Of a stretch of 64,000 nucleotides of DNA, positions 35,801 through 46,041 are shown one piece after another (position 1 is the first letter of the stretch; each line of letters begins with the position of its first letter). The notes below the pieces were generated by a model that ran no database searches, had not been told where the DNA came from, and saw only the letters and a program-made list of their open reading frames with translations. The translations under genes were made by a program, and so were the position numbers. This DNA is from Monocercomonoides exilis (lineage: Eukaryota; Preaxostyla; Oxymonadida; Polymastigidae). The stretch covers positions 186,001-250,000 of the forward strand of contig LSRY02000018.1 in NCBI GenBank assembly GCA_001643675.2. Direction: 5' to 3'.

Positions 35801-38011
35801 TACCACAAACACACTCGGTGAAGAATCTCTTGTTGCGTTGTGATCAATTCCCACATGCCCCACCGCCAGCTGCCCGCTTGTCACACTGAACAGCGTTATC
35901 GAAGAGGAAGAAAGAGAATTCATCCCAATCAGACTTTCCTCTCTTCCTTTCCCCACAATCGAAATCTTCTTCTCTCCAACATTGTTTGTTTCCTTTTCGC
36001 TTTGATGTTTCCCATCCAGCACTGTGATTGAAGTGCTCAGCTGCGCTATGCTCGACTCCACTGCATGCCCCACTGTGAGGCAAGGAGCAGATTCATTCAT
36101 CCCACACATACTATTCGTGTCACTTCCACTCACCCCAACATACCGATCCTTCACTCCTTCTTTCAGCCAATCCTTCTTTTCAATGTGCTGATATATCCAC
36201 TTGTTTTCATTAAAATTGTATAAGTAACACACTCTCTTCTCATTTGTATTCGTTGTATACGATTCATGGAAAGGATTTTTCGATGAAAAGAGATTGCGTT
36301 TATCTGAAAAAATCACATCGTGGCCATATGGAGTGGTATTCGTACACATGCAATCGTGAAAGAAGAGAAAATAACAATAATGTTTGTCACTTGGAGCTGT
36401 TGATTGCTCAGTGCCCATGTTCAATCCTCCACCATATGACACTGCTGAGCACGAAATAAACTGGATGCTCCTCAATTTTAATTTAGCAGCATCAAATCTG
36501 CAATACATCCCTCCACCTAATCTATTTTCAAGCTCACATGAAATGAAACTGCAGTCAAACATACAAGCACTCTCCCCTCCTCCATTTTCTTCCCCAATAC
36601 ATCCTGCTCCCGAAACATTTGATTGGTCTAGAAGAAGCCCTCCTCCTGCTTGAAATGCTTTGCAATACAGGAATTCACATCCACTTATTCTGACGCATAA
36701 AGAAATATTATAAGCATATAATCCTCCTCCATAACATTTTTTGGTAGAACAAGATATGAATGAGTTGTTCTCAATTTTGATAGAATTGATAATACTGCAC
36801 ATTATTGCTCCCCCTTGGTAGTACGCAGTGCAGTAATTGAATGAGCAATGTGAAACAGAAAGCATTCCAGAATTGAGATTGTGCATGCAGATTGCCCCGC
36901 CACTTGATATTCCATCTGAAAAAGAATTATTTTCTCCTGTTGTCTTCGATCCATTCCATTCGCACCAAGTGAATGAGTTTGCACCATTATCTGTTGTATT
37001 CTGTCTCCCTGGAGTCAACTTTCCATCTGAAGTTCCTTCACATTTTGCATTTCTTGTTCGATAACATCCAATGAATGAAGTGTTTGAAGCTGTCAAGGAA
37101 GCCAAGGGGTTGTTCAAAGAGAGAACAATCCCTCCATAATAAACATCGCAAACCGATGAGAATGAGCAGCTGCTCATCAGACATGATGTTTGGAATAAGG
37201 AAGTGGATGAAGATGAACATTCTGAAGTCGCTGTTGAAATGTTGAAAAATGAGAGATGCGAGAGTGAAACAAGAGGAATAGAAGGTGATGAGAGAAACGG
37301 TGCTGAGGAAACATAAAAAGAAGAGAAATGAGTAGAACTCACGGAAACAACACATTTCCCAGAATATTTCCCTTCCAAGGCTTTTGAAGAAAACAGAGAA
37401 GGAAATGTCTGCAAAAATGTGGTTGAAGATGATCTGAGTGAAATGTTGGTGAACAGCCCACAACTTCCACTCAAGCAAAACGGAGATGTTTCACCCAATG
37501 GAACGATTTCGCAATCATTCAATTCAACATGGCTCCCATGTCCTGCTTTGATAACATTTTCCCCATCATTTTGCCTCAGCCCCAATGATTTGAGCTTCAT
37601 CGATGAATTATGAAGAATCAAACATCCTTCAACCTCACCCTCTCCAAAATATCTTCCTTTTTTCCACATTTTGTACTCTTCACAAAATTTTGAATAATTC
37701 ATTTTCTCATCTGGATTTTCTTCTTCTATTCTGCTTTGCCTTTTATTCAGCATTTTTACGCAATTATTCATCATTTTAGCCTGTTTTTCAGCCCCTTTCT
37801 TACAATCTTCATTTCCTTCTGCAAACACTTCACACATATAATGTCCATCAATTGTTTCATTTTGGAGCATATCTTCCCAAGGGTTCTTGAGGCAATAAAT
37901 AATTTGTTCATTCATTGATTTCTCTGCTTGCTCTGCCTCAGCACTTGTGGCACCAATGCACAGAAACTGCACACATATTATGCCAATAAGCCAACATATT
38001 AATGACAGCAT
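29849..38011 (-). CDS. Giant Pmp-like beta-helix surface protein with transmembrane segment and pseudokinase tail
   Basis: A single 2,720-residue frame. The first ATG (38011) starts a signal peptide (MLSLICWLIGIICVQFLCIG, then ATSA); the frame is open upstream to 38089 but has no ATG there. The ectodomain is full of right-handed beta-helix (chlamydial Pmp-like) repeats: GGA[IL] or GGG[LM] alternating with F-x-x-C/N (SFNYC, SFISC, EFLYC). Four modules open with a GSD...CG...PC signature (near 36130, 35060, 33850 and 32690). A transmembrane helix lies at about 31100-31205 (IIVIVCVVIVVFLLVIVVILVV) before RWRKQKRR. The tail ends in a protein-kinase-like lobe: MRWKAPELM (APE motif) and SMGMILWECLRLEIPFGE are present. 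HRD is replaced by LDNLSPHIVL, and no VAIK or DFG is seen, so it is probably catalytically dead. Such proteins form large families in oxymonads. Likely a cell-surface adhesion or receptor protein. Confidence 0.9.
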   Translation of the reverse strand: MLSLICWLIGIICVQFLCIGATSAEAEQAEKSMNEQIIYCLKNPWEDMLQNETIDGHYMCEVFAEGNEDCKKGAEKQAKMMNNCVKMLNKRQSRIEEENPDEKMNYSKFCEEYKMWKKGRYFGEGEVEGCLILHNSSMKLKSLGLRQNDGENVIKAGHGSHVELNDCEIVPLGETSPFCLSGSCGLFTNISLRSSSTTFLQTFPSLFSSKALEGKYSGKCVVSVSSTHFSSFYVSSAPFLSSPSIPLVSLSHLSFFNISTATSECSSSSTSLFQTSCLMSSCSFSSVCDVYYGGIVLSLNNPLASLTASNTSFIGCYRTRNAKCEGTSDGKLTPGRQNTTDNGANSFTWCEWNGSKTTGENNSFSDGISSGGAICMHNLNSGMLSVSHCSFNYCTAYYQGGAIMCSIINSIKIENNSFISCSTKKCYGGGLYAYNISLCVRISGCEFLYCKAFQAGGGLLLDQSNVSGAGCIGEENGGGESACMFDCSFISCELENRLGGGMYCRFDAAKLKLRSIQFISCSAVSYGGGLNMGTEQSTAPSDKHYCYFLFFHDCMCTNTTPYGHDVIFSDKRNLFSSKNPFHESYTTNTNEKRVCYLYNFNENKWIYQHIEKKDWLKEGVKDRYVGVSGSDTNSMCGMNESAPCLTVGHAVESSIAQLSTSITVLDGKHQSEKETNNVGEKKISIVGKGREESLIGMNSLSSSSITLFSVTSGQLAVGHVGIDHNATRDSSPSVFVVSDGSGLLSLEDVLIFSSVNGEREISASIFVIALSQLRMSDVEIKNMKMSQPLFEEPSTEESVQGESMLANMTIRNVNRTTEGDGVVMAKSVKGGETFVVWNTTIEECECVNGNGGGIKVELSSSASKVLIGDSISHSGGTTSFNQCKCRGYGGGVKLNLADDSFDFEITTASFDGCAATLGGKNVFVEAQDLSAVINSTSIGFNPEVGINVADLSELCGRERGKAELIVPLVVFFRAFSSPVYVSGREQGSEFRLCGYEDYPCRGIGNVGEVQFPSSERMIRLTSTFSFDEEVKLNEESYEIDSCDKDVGLKVGGTGTKTQEALVMNSVSSILTGILFELGGSIGERSSFIHSSGGTLRFADCGMKMGSGVDSANYSFVSASGGKVEIVEMSCGGSVGEVRFVGSVIVVNGSCECLMDEVIVNQTGTDGANGLIEIATSSSATIQNCSITNCDLPSCGAIHVEKCSTITLKNTSFENITRGKGDGGSLCVRSNDDGTKDTIRVENCTFTSSKLSENGKGGGGLSVSLDNPSELYVSSTRFEKCCASSTSGSEGKGGGMMLSVADGDAKFELSVNLIFERNEAEYGKNMFILANDLNTSVTNDSFKFNYLTMKDDKTLFVGRDSNHSNLDLFMFLIPYSSFEIFISSEGFDVARCGSEKEPCFTMWKGMENMKKEIGNKTIQIEGSTIIRDSFNMSNHQIKKSVKIGEENEKAILNFEQAIGGQLEYFMVNDIHLELSNIQLQLASGFDNSAKTIISNKGGDLVITRCSFHSEAGVNNGFDCVFVDVVGGSVEVNDLSMESCNVGNSIFAIHDAGITCQLKNIRVESLNESGGCLLLIKGSELTTKINEGGVEMSLNIDNSSFSGVKRSDNGPSILESKSENKICLVVNSSNITEDKAETSEKGGAIFFTLGTSGSMKMIESTISHCSCTNGKGGGVYLATKEKGELNFTFVGMKFSANTAKVGKDIFIECFNISSQINENQFQFDLREGYYTRGNAIYGIDSCDFPRDTDLIGLVTIHQSDTIVVSSVNGSNERQCGTNTLPCYSIDYGLIHLTSDFMSVMIIVGESVIGGELYLKEMSLSSKNREMCKVEVKSEIERAKEALISTRETVSLVRVNFMFDLNFISSHESLISPEGGILEILNCSFSTKQLKEGVNAEFTSIQFHIINVRKGELQLMECSISNLILHESAIHLSSTSPSIIDSLSICNSTIETSLIDIKECGQLTIEDFNTENISVEGNEESLISSLSMKKTIQLTNCTMGKVSSKTIKGKLMKLENCTNVKMDSCIFNGSSKERNEQYLNSGEEMCRWEGSLVDVVKGSVMMKDTTITNSPEGGITMSGGNVNIEKGEFLNNNPSIEGYPSLRRNIICSDSASLTISSLKGGDGLERNTSLWILNEGCSFEGIVSERDSSFFIPVLESVEAKEEADRMKLTFKGMLLVPCNLSFSVVKRKGEEKEIEKHDFDSYGFLSEREVDGSVAKDQISSCGNEIEISVYILFGNAESPSSTHSFILKNASDLKANGDERIVEGGKEGKSFWPIIVIVCVVIVVFLLVIVVILVVRWRKQKRRTKELEEIVNDNIKKDPKLIEMMTMEMTPEEQWRRAEREAETKKEEKAKKRVYEKNMVHSESSEYLLSESGSTEYILGMDSEKIPEWMLEKVDDEEEDDVSMKRTPLRSISSTSATTTTDTDTTFVRTESLCPTTSSMSNLVDAMACSSPHEKLIVDLRDSLFMLLHGRNEKKEMAIGSLKEREQTAAQILFWVANGALHSFDEMENPLQSLDNLSPHIVLFSEHMVISIALHSDCSSSDDSDSSSISSTSTIVTSSSDISLMSERFVKSPPPSSAFEDYAENRKECMRWKAPELMVNKSLGATKESVVFSMGMILWECLRLEIPFGEYEAGVAGEKIVNGERPGLEGEECCAFFELLKGSMARGRNDRPRLEEMKREFVGHFPKDALIMTLTDAIRIERGLSGSSSGEEKDGNENGC

Positions 38012-39409
38012 GGGGATCAATCCACACGAAGAAGGCGCTTTCTTTTTTTTCTTCGTTTTTGCTTTATTAGTATGGGTACATATCAACAAAAAAAAATTGA
38101 ATTCATTTTTCTATTTTTTTTGTTCTTGGAGATATTGTATTCGCTATTTATTTTTTTATTATTAACTGTGATAGGTTTTTGATGTGTTTCAATATCTTGT
38201 TTGTTCGATCCTGAGAAAAATAAAAAATGAATTGTAAGAAATAAATGATATTTTTATATTTTTGTTTTTTCATTGAGAAATGTGATGAAATTCAGCTGAG
38301 ACGCAATTGAATTTTTTTAAATAGCGTATGACCAGGATGAACATATTTCTTTCAAAGCAACTGTTCGAAATTCATTTTAATTATATAACTTACATTTATC
38401 CAGTGAAGAGAAGAGATCCGAGCGATGAAAATATTGCTTCTCTTTCACACATATTTTTTCCTTGTGTTTGTTTGTCTTTTTTGAAGTTCTTTATTGCAAT
38501 CATCAGATCCATTGAGTATTTTATGAAATTAATATTTTTTTTATTTTCATTTTGGATGATATGGACATTATAATTCAAAGAAATGGAGTTTGTGCATTCT
38601 TTTAATTAATGGAGTGGCACGGGTTATTTTGTTACTGTTTTGATTTATTTTGTGTATTTGTCTGAAAGAGACACAACTTTTATCGTTTGAGAGTTTTCAA
38701 ATGGATGAAATGGCCAAAAAAGAGAGACTTTTTGGAAAAGGCTTTGACATTTCAGTTAGGGATATTTTTTCATTGAATATGTGTTTATCGTTTGTTTGAT
38801 TTGAATATTTCATCTTTTTGATTTTTTTCAATGGTGATTTCACAATCTAATTTTATCTTTATATTCTTTTCAGGTTCGATGGAAGTTCAAAGGCAAATGC
38901 CTAAAGTTTTAAATTTATATTGACAGAATTCTTTTATGTTGAAGATTATTTCAAGTTGGGAAGAAAGGCAAAGAATAATTGAAGAACAGAAAAAGACTTT
39001 CGAAGAAAAGAGATTATGATGAGCCTTGGAAAACATAATGTGAAAATAACACGCAAAAGGGCAGAATCAGATGGAAGGACAATTATTCATTTCATGCTGA
39101 TCTTAAGGACTGAATTGAATGGTTGAGACAATTCTGAGTGGGAATGGAATTGATGCTGATGATGATTGAAGAAGGCAATATGCAGCAACATTGCTTGGAA
39201 GTGAAGAGATGGATAAGAGGAGGAAAAAGATCGATTTGGATGAGAAAGAAGGAATCGAAGAAAAAGTGAAGATTCGTGTAAGTTTGTTGATTTGTGAATG
39301 CGACAAAGTTCAGCTGGAAACGAAAAGAGAAAATCATTGCTCTTGAAATATTTCTTCTTCAAACATCATCAGACTTTTCTCATGAAATCTTCATCAATTT
39401 GAACAACAT
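38012..39409. other. Intergenic region between divergent genes
   Basis: AT-rich upstream region of the Pmp-like gene. From about 38880 short charged coding-like pieces on plus (for example ISSWEERQRIIEEQKK, about 38945-38990) may be decayed 5' exons of the next gene. No complete gene. Confidence 0.4.
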
Positions 39410-42043
39410 GGAAGGAAAAGCCTCAAACACCTCTTCTTCTTCATATTCAACAGAATGCAGAAAACAACAGGAACCATTCAATCATCCTTCAGTGCACTTT
39501 GGATACCCTCCATTTTACCCATTTCTTTTCCCTCCTCAGTTTTTGCCTTCACCTCAGCAGCAGCAGCAGACACAGTAGAAGGAGTCGAAGAAGACACAGA
39601 AATCAACAAACATTGAAGAAAAAGAAGAAGGAGAAGGAGAAGAAGGAAGGAATTCGCTGAATGGAAAAGGAAGAGCCACATGTGATTTGTTGGGACAAGA
39701 GCACATTTCGAAGCAGCAGAAGAATCCAAAAGATAGGAAAGTTGACAATTCCAAAAAGGATGGGATGAAACAGACAAGAAGGAAAGCCAATATCGAAGAT
39801 GAATTGGTTGCTGAGCTGAATGATGATCCAACAGAAGAAGATGAAGAAGAAAATGATGAAGGGGAGGAGAAGAGAAAGAGAAAGAGATTGAGAAGTTTTT
39901 TCCTTGTGAAAATGAGGAAGAAACTCAAGATGAAAATGAAATGCAGCTTGAGACATCAGAAAACAAGGAAGAATTTCGAGGGGAAGATGAAACAGACAAA
40001 ACAAAAGATGAAGAAGAATTTCATGAGGCAGAACAAAAGTCAACAGAAAAGAAGAAGACAATTCTGTTTGGGTTTGACAGCCAGTCTGGAGAAAGGATGG
40101 CATTTGATGACAGACTGGAAGAGGATAGAAGATGGAAAGAGGAGAAAGACACGAGTGAAGCAACAGACTTTTCACAGAAACAACAGAGGCAGGGAGATTT
40201 CGATGAAAAGAGGCAGATTCCTCAACATTCCAACAAATTTGAATCCAAAAAGAGGCAAAATGCACCTGAAGACAGAGCCTATGGCAGAAACTCTGTGTTT
40301 TTGACATCGTATTCGCGACTTGCCTCAGCTTCGTCTGGTCTTGCCATTCCATCGGCATCTGAGAATGGCAGAGGAAAAGAAGGAAAAGAAGGAAAAGAAG
40401 GAAAAGAAGGGAGAAGAACAGATAGTCAGGACAATAGGGATTGTATCAATCATTTATCATCAACATCTTCTTCTTCTTCTTCTTCTTCTCTCCAATCTCC
40501 CCATCTGCACAAAACACACGCCTCCCCTCGCTCTTCGTTGCATTCAGTTGAAGACCCAGTTTTATCGATGACACTGCCTTCGCATTCAGGAAGTGAGCTT
40601 CTTCGTATGAAAGAGAAGCAACAACAAACAGCTGGATCTTCCTCCACTTCTTCCTCTTCCTCTCCTTCTTCTTTTAACAATTCTTCCATTTCGCCTCTCG
40701 AAGAAGATGCCTTTTTCAGAGCAGTCAAGCATCATTCTCCTCCAGCTGATCTTTTCTTTCACTCACAAAGAGAGAAAGAGATCATTTCATCATCATCATC
40801 ACTTTCTTCTTCTTCTTCTTCTTTGGAACATCCACAGCTTCCTCGGAGATCAGCCCAATTCATTTCATCGGGTGTTGCACTTGATCCTTCTGCACATCCA
40901 AACATGTTTGCGTCTTCTCCCATTGCTTCTCTGCTGTCTTCCTCGACAAAAACACAGCAAAAAGTCAATCTTTTTCCAGAAGACGACATTTCGACTCTTC
41001 TTGAAGATGGCCTTCCATCCAGATCGAATGCTGTTGGCTCGACTGATATTTCTGATGGAGTGAGCACGTTTTCTGCTTCTGCCAAAGATGACAACAATCC
41101 TTCATCATTATCTTCTTCTTCCTCCTCTTCCTTCGTGAATACGCATTCATTCATTCAGTACAGCCAAAGCACAGCTGAGCAGAGTGTTGCACAGGCACAG
41201 CAGACAGATGTGTTGGAAGACGGATGAATGCCTCTGAGCGAAAGTGCAGTGATTGGGATGGAGAAAGAGAGAATGAATGGTATTTCACATGAAACTGATG
41301 AAAAGGAAGAAGAAGAAGGTGATGATGATGATATTGTGCATGAGCATGCACTTGGCAGCTCTGTGGAGTTTTGTGGTTCTTCGTCACTGGCAGCACCAGG
41401 AGCCTATTTTGGCTCGCCTCTGAAAACACAATCGGGTTCAGTAACGAGTTCAGCGATGAGGAAGCACACAGGATGGAATGAGAGAGGAGGGGTGTGTGGA
41501 GGCTGGGAAAGGGCAGAGACAAAAGGGGAGAAAGATTTTTTGCTGATTTCAGGAAAGGCGAAGTTCAAAAACTCGACGAGGATTGGGAGGGAAAGAGAGA
41601 AAGAGCAAATGAATTTGAGCAGCCGAAAGAGGAACACGAAAACCAAAAGCAAAGAAAGAAGCCTCAAGAAAAAGACAAGATCTCCTTCACAGACAAAACA
41701 GGTTATTCTTTTGTTTATTTCTTTCTTTCATTCTTTCCCTCTCTCTCTCTCTTTCAATTTTCTTTTTCTTTTTCATTTTTTTTTGAACATTTGCTTTTGA
41801 ATGACAATTTTGAATGTGTTGAAATATGTATTTGTTTATATTTCCATTCATTTTTCGAATTATTTTCATTTTCAATGCTGTGCTTATTGTTTTGTGTGTT
41901 TTGTGCTCATTTGAAAGCAGAAGCAGTCTGTCTTGTTGGGTGCCTCTTTGGCGAGTGAAAAAGAGAAGCAAGAGCGCAAAATGGCGATTCTGCAGAAGAT
42001 CTTGCAGCGAGCTTCTGAAGAGCAGGAAGGCAACGAGACTTAG
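39410..42043 (+). pseudogene. Ser/Lys/Glu-rich gene interrupted by stops and a frameshift
   Basis: Begins MEGKASNTSSSSYSTE at 39410, with a Pro/Phe-rich part and a Gln run. A TAG at 39576-39578 follows the Gln run, yet the frame continues (KESKKTQKSTNIEEKEEG) to about 39865. A +1 shift there (GGGG run) leads into a second frame open from about 39860: KFFPCENEEETQDENE, a Lys/Glu coil, then long Ser runs. A TGA at 41225-41227 interrupts, after which the same frame resumes and splices cleanly (CAG|GTTATT ... GAAAG|CAG, intron 41702-41917) into QKQSVLLGASLASEKEKQ, ending at TAG 42041-42043. A clean splice downstream of a nonsense codon suggests recent decay, or sequence errors. Unknown function; largely disordered. 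Confidence 0.45.
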
Positions 42044-43400
42044 CCATCCAGCTTGAACTGTTCACAGTTGGGTGTTCATGAAAGGGTTTTTGAAGTGATT
42101 GATTTGTCTGTCTGTTTGCTTTGTTTTTCAGTTGCCAAGCGATTTCCAACATCGTTTGAAGAAAGAATTGGATTCAACAAAACAACTGCCACACTCAAGC
42201 AAAGTCAGTTCATTTCTTTGATTTATTTTCTTCCTTCTTCTTTCTTCGTTCGTCTTTTTCTTTTTCTTTTTTTCCAAAACTGCCACTTCAATTGACTCTT
42301 TTCTTTCAAAATTCAGTTCGTTCTCAGTCGCATCTTCTGATCCTATTTGAACAAGTCTTGTGGTGAGAAATATCCAAGTCAATTGTTTTATTGGGATGCA
42401 GATGGGACGTTCTGAATGAAAGTCTTTTGATGTTGATATGTCATATAAGAATCGATTTTCCATTTCATTTTCAAAGATCATTTTTGAAATGAGAAAAATC
42501 AATGTTCTCAGTGAAATCAATGAAGTCAAATAAGCAAGTATTGCACTCATCACTTCCGCTGGGCAAGAACAAATTCTTTTTGTCCATTTCATTTTTTTTT
42601 TAGAAAACTTCCAAATGGCAAAAAAAGCAAATTGAAATCACATTCATTTTGAAAACAATCACAAAACCCATTCAGTTGATTTTCTATTCTTTTTCTTTTT
42701 CAATCACCTTTTTTGTTTGTGGCATTTCAAATAAGTTATTGTGAAATACCTTGCAATTCCATTTCTTGAATGTTTTCTGTGCTTCAAAACTTTTGCATTA
42801 TCTTCAAACAAATGTTTCTTCTTCTATTTTTTCAATTTTAATATATCTTTATGAAAAATAGAAAACAATTGAATTTTTTTGTATGATTGTTTTTATTCTT
42901 TTCTCATTTTTGAAGAATGTTCACAAACACCTTTTGATTTCGCAATAACATTTTATTCCATATACATTGAGAAAGGCAAACTCATTAAAGAAATAAAAGT
43001 GTGTGTTCGTTTTTGAAGAATATGTTTTTCATTCTTGAAATTCTTCGAATTTCTTTTCAATTAGTAAAAAGAAGTTTCAAATGGAACAATCTTTTCATTC
43101 AATAACAATGAATTATTTTTCGTGTGATTTTATGAATAAAAAAGATAACGATATTGGTTGAAAAATATTCAACACAAAAAATTTATCTGAAATTTTTCTT
43201 CTCATGAAAAGAAAATATGGTTTGAAACAAAACACCCATAACAAAAATTGTTTGTTCTCGATTCAAAATCAGTTATTTCTTTCAATATTGCAACAACGTG
43301 TGACTATTTGTCATTTCTTTTTTTATTCACATTTGTTATTTTATTTGCGACATATTTTTCATTCATTGAACTTTGGGAAATGTTCTCATCACCAAAAAAA
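42044..43400. other. Intergenic, AT-rich
   Basis: A piece at about 42132-42204, bounded by TTTTTCAG and a GTCAGT donor, reads as a charged helix (PSDFQHRLKKELDSTKQL) and may be a stray exon of the broken gene upstream. Otherwise nothing seen. Confidence 0.4.
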
Positions 43401-44708
43401 ATGTGTTTTCCTTTTCGAAGACAATCACCATGTCCTTCACCTTCTTCCTCAGTTCAGCGTGTTGATTTTTGACGGGAGGGGACAAGGAAACTGAGGAAAC
43501 TTCGTATGAATTGTGCAAATCATTTGAGGAAATGCATTTGAAAGATGAATTGCTTTGCGGAGTTTATTCATATGGCTTTGAGACTCCATCACTTATTCAG
43601 CAAAAAGCAATCCTTCCAATTGTTAGAGGGTGTGATCTTCTTGCTCAAGCCCAATCTGGAACAGGAAAAAGAAGCGCTTTCTCAATTGCTTGCTTGCAGA
43701 AAGTGGATCCTTCTTACCACTTCACACAAGCGTTGATTCTTTTTCCGTTTCGTGAACTTGCAATGCAAACGCACAACGTTTGTTTTTTTCAAATGAATTT
43801 TTTTATGATATTAAAACATGTTTTTAAAGGTCATTTCAAAAATAGCGAGATTCATGAAAGGACTCAACATTTTGAGAGTTGTTGAAGGAGAAGCCATCAG
43901 TGAAACATCAAGGAAAGTTGCCGAAGCACCTCAACACATAATTGTTGGAACGCCTTGGAGAGTGGTACATATGATTCGTTCTGAAATCATTGATATTTCT
44001 CATCTGAGAATATTTGTGCTCGACGAAGCTGACGAAATGCTTTCTCAAGGGTTTAAGGATAAGATTGTTGAAATCAACTCAAATTTGCCGAAAAATACAC
44101 AAACAGTTCTTTTGAGTGCAACAATGCCCCAAGAAATCATTGAGATTACACGCCAGATTCTGAACGATCCTGTTCAAATTTTGGTTCCTGGTGATGAGCT
44201 CACACTTGACGGGCTGCGCCAATTCTATGTGGCTGTTGAAAAAGAAGAATTCAAAGAGGAAGCACTGTTCGACCTTTTCGATTCGGTCCAGGTCGCACAA
44301 TGTGTCATCTTCTGCAACTCCAGGCGCAAAGTGGACTATATCACCAAAGATCTTCGGAGCAGAAAGTTCACAGTCAGTTCCTTTCATGGTGGAATGGAGC
44401 AAGAAGACAGAAACCGTATTCTGCAAGATTTCAGAGATGGGAAAAACAGAGTGCTTGTAACAACCGATTTGTTGTCATGTAGCATTGATGTTCAACAGAT
44501 TTCGCTTGTTGTGAACTATGACTTGCCAATGGAGAAAGAGTCATATATTCGAAGAGTTGAAAGATCAGTTCGTTTTGGAAAAAAAGGATTTGTCATCAAT
44601 CTGGTCACAGAAGAAGATGTGCAGATGCTGAAAGACATTCAGGAATTCTATGGAATGAAAATTGAGGAAATGCCAGCAAATATCAAAGAACTGCTGCAGC
44701 TGAAATAA
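43401..44708 (+). CDS. eIF4A-like DEAD-box protein with degenerate helicase motifs (probable pseudoenzyme)
   Basis: Clear eIF4A/FAL1-type protein of normal length (about 400 residues). Exon 43479-43777 holds the Q motif ([13 protein letters not shown]) and motif I. The 52-nt intron 43778-43829 joins QTHN to VISKIA. Exon 43830-44708 holds DEAD (VLDEADEML), SAT (LLSATMP), [12 protein letters not shown] and the C-terminal domain. A first exon 43401-43431 ([10 protein letters not shown]) is a tentative start. Key positions are changed: motif I GTGKR for GTGKT, motif Ia PFRELA for PTRELA, motif Ib GTPWR for GTPGR, motif V LLSCSID for xARGxD, and motif [12 protein letters not shown] for HRIGRSGRFG. 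DEAD and SAT are intact. The reading frame is otherwise undisturbed, so this looks like a maintained non-catalytic paralogue rather than a pseudogene. Confidence 0.8.
43778..43829 (+). other. 52-nt intron of the eIF4A-like gene
   Basis: GTTTGT donor, TTTTTAAAG acceptor, phase 0. Restores the conserved ELA...-VISKI continuity. Confidence 0.85.
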
Positions 44709-46041
44709 AAGAGAAAATGGTGAGAGAAAGAAGGAAAGGGAAATCTCAGATTTCTGAAAGAAAAAAATGAGAAAAGAAAAAGATGAAGAAATGATGGAGA
44801 TGAGAATGAATAAAAGGCAAATAAGCAAATGAGTATTGATAGAAGAGAGAAAAATCACATGAAGAAAAGATGAAGAATTGTTGAGGAAATTGTTTTGTTT
44901 GCTTGATACTTGTTGGATATTGGATGAATGTTTCATTCAAATATAACGAAAATGGAAATAGTCATCTGAAAAGAAAAAGAAAGAAATAAAAACCATCAGA
45001 TTGCTTACTCCTTCTCTTATTCTTTCTTCAACACAACTTTCAAAAGACAAGAATCACAAACTGGAAATCGGTTTGTTGAAGAAAAACTTTCGTCAATACA
45101 AAGATAGCATTCACAAATCCCAATAAGCAACTTTTCATTCTCATCTTCGGTTTTCAAACAACTTCTTCATCAGTTGCCATCATTTCAATTTTTGATGTCA
45201 ATAAAGAAGATGAATGACGAAAATTTAGAAGATTATTCAACAAATTGCATCAGCAAATGGAACTCAACAGTTGTTTCTCATTTTCAAGAGTGATTTTCAC
45301 ATCTCACCTGATTTCATCTTTTTCATTTCAGAATATCCAATTTATTGGTTTCATATTTGATGGCAGGACAATATTTCTTCTTTGAAAATACCAACGTTTC
45401 AAAAACATAAAATGCTTTCTCTTGCTTTTTTCAAATCCATGAGTCATTTCAAAAGATAGGCATCCGATAAAGCATTTTCTGTGTTTCATTCATAAATGTG
45501 AATCATCTTCAAACAGAGGTGGAAAGTGATGGAATTCCAAATGAAAAGAAATCAAAAACATGAAAGCAACCAACAGAGAAAAATTCAATGAAAAAGAAAA
45601 AAATAAAACTGAACTATTCCTAAAGGTTACTCTTTCTTTCTCTTTCTCTCACTCTTTTCTGCTGTTCCCATTGTTCAACAAAGTTTCAGCGATAGAGCGA
45701 TACAAATGATTATTATTATTATTAAAGCTTATTTAGACTTTCACTATTTCGTTTTGATTTTATTTCTAAACTTGTCTGTGATGTTTATTTTCTTATTTTG
45801 TTTTTCATGTAGAAAAAAAAACCTTTTCATGTAGTTATAACGTGACAGAATACTGTTTATTAATATTTTTCCATTTCTTTTGCAAATGATATTTTGTATA
45901 TAGGTGGAATAACGTTTTCAAAAAATGAAACAGCGATTTCACCCACATTTTATTTTGATGAGAACATAATAAAGTTTTTGACAGAAATAAAAGTTTATCT
46001 GCTTTGGGGTGCAGAAACTTTAAGCGTTGAAAATTTGTTGC
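44709..46041. other. Intergenic; possible poly(A) signals
   Basis: No gene. AATAAA occurs at 44809-44814 and 44985-44990 downstream of the eIF4A-like stop. A CT-rich patch lies at about 45629-45660 and a short ATT repeat at about 45707-45723. Confidence 0.4.

Noticed and set aside
38012-38089. N-terminal extension of the Pmp-like protein to 38089
   Set aside because: The extension has no ATG. The ATG at 38011 sits directly before a signal peptide.
41494-41958. Alternative frame (ADFRKGEVQKLDEDWEGK) over the end of the broken Ser/Lys/Glu gene
   Set aside because: Looks coding, but only the other frame joins the next exon in phase across the 41702-41917 intron.
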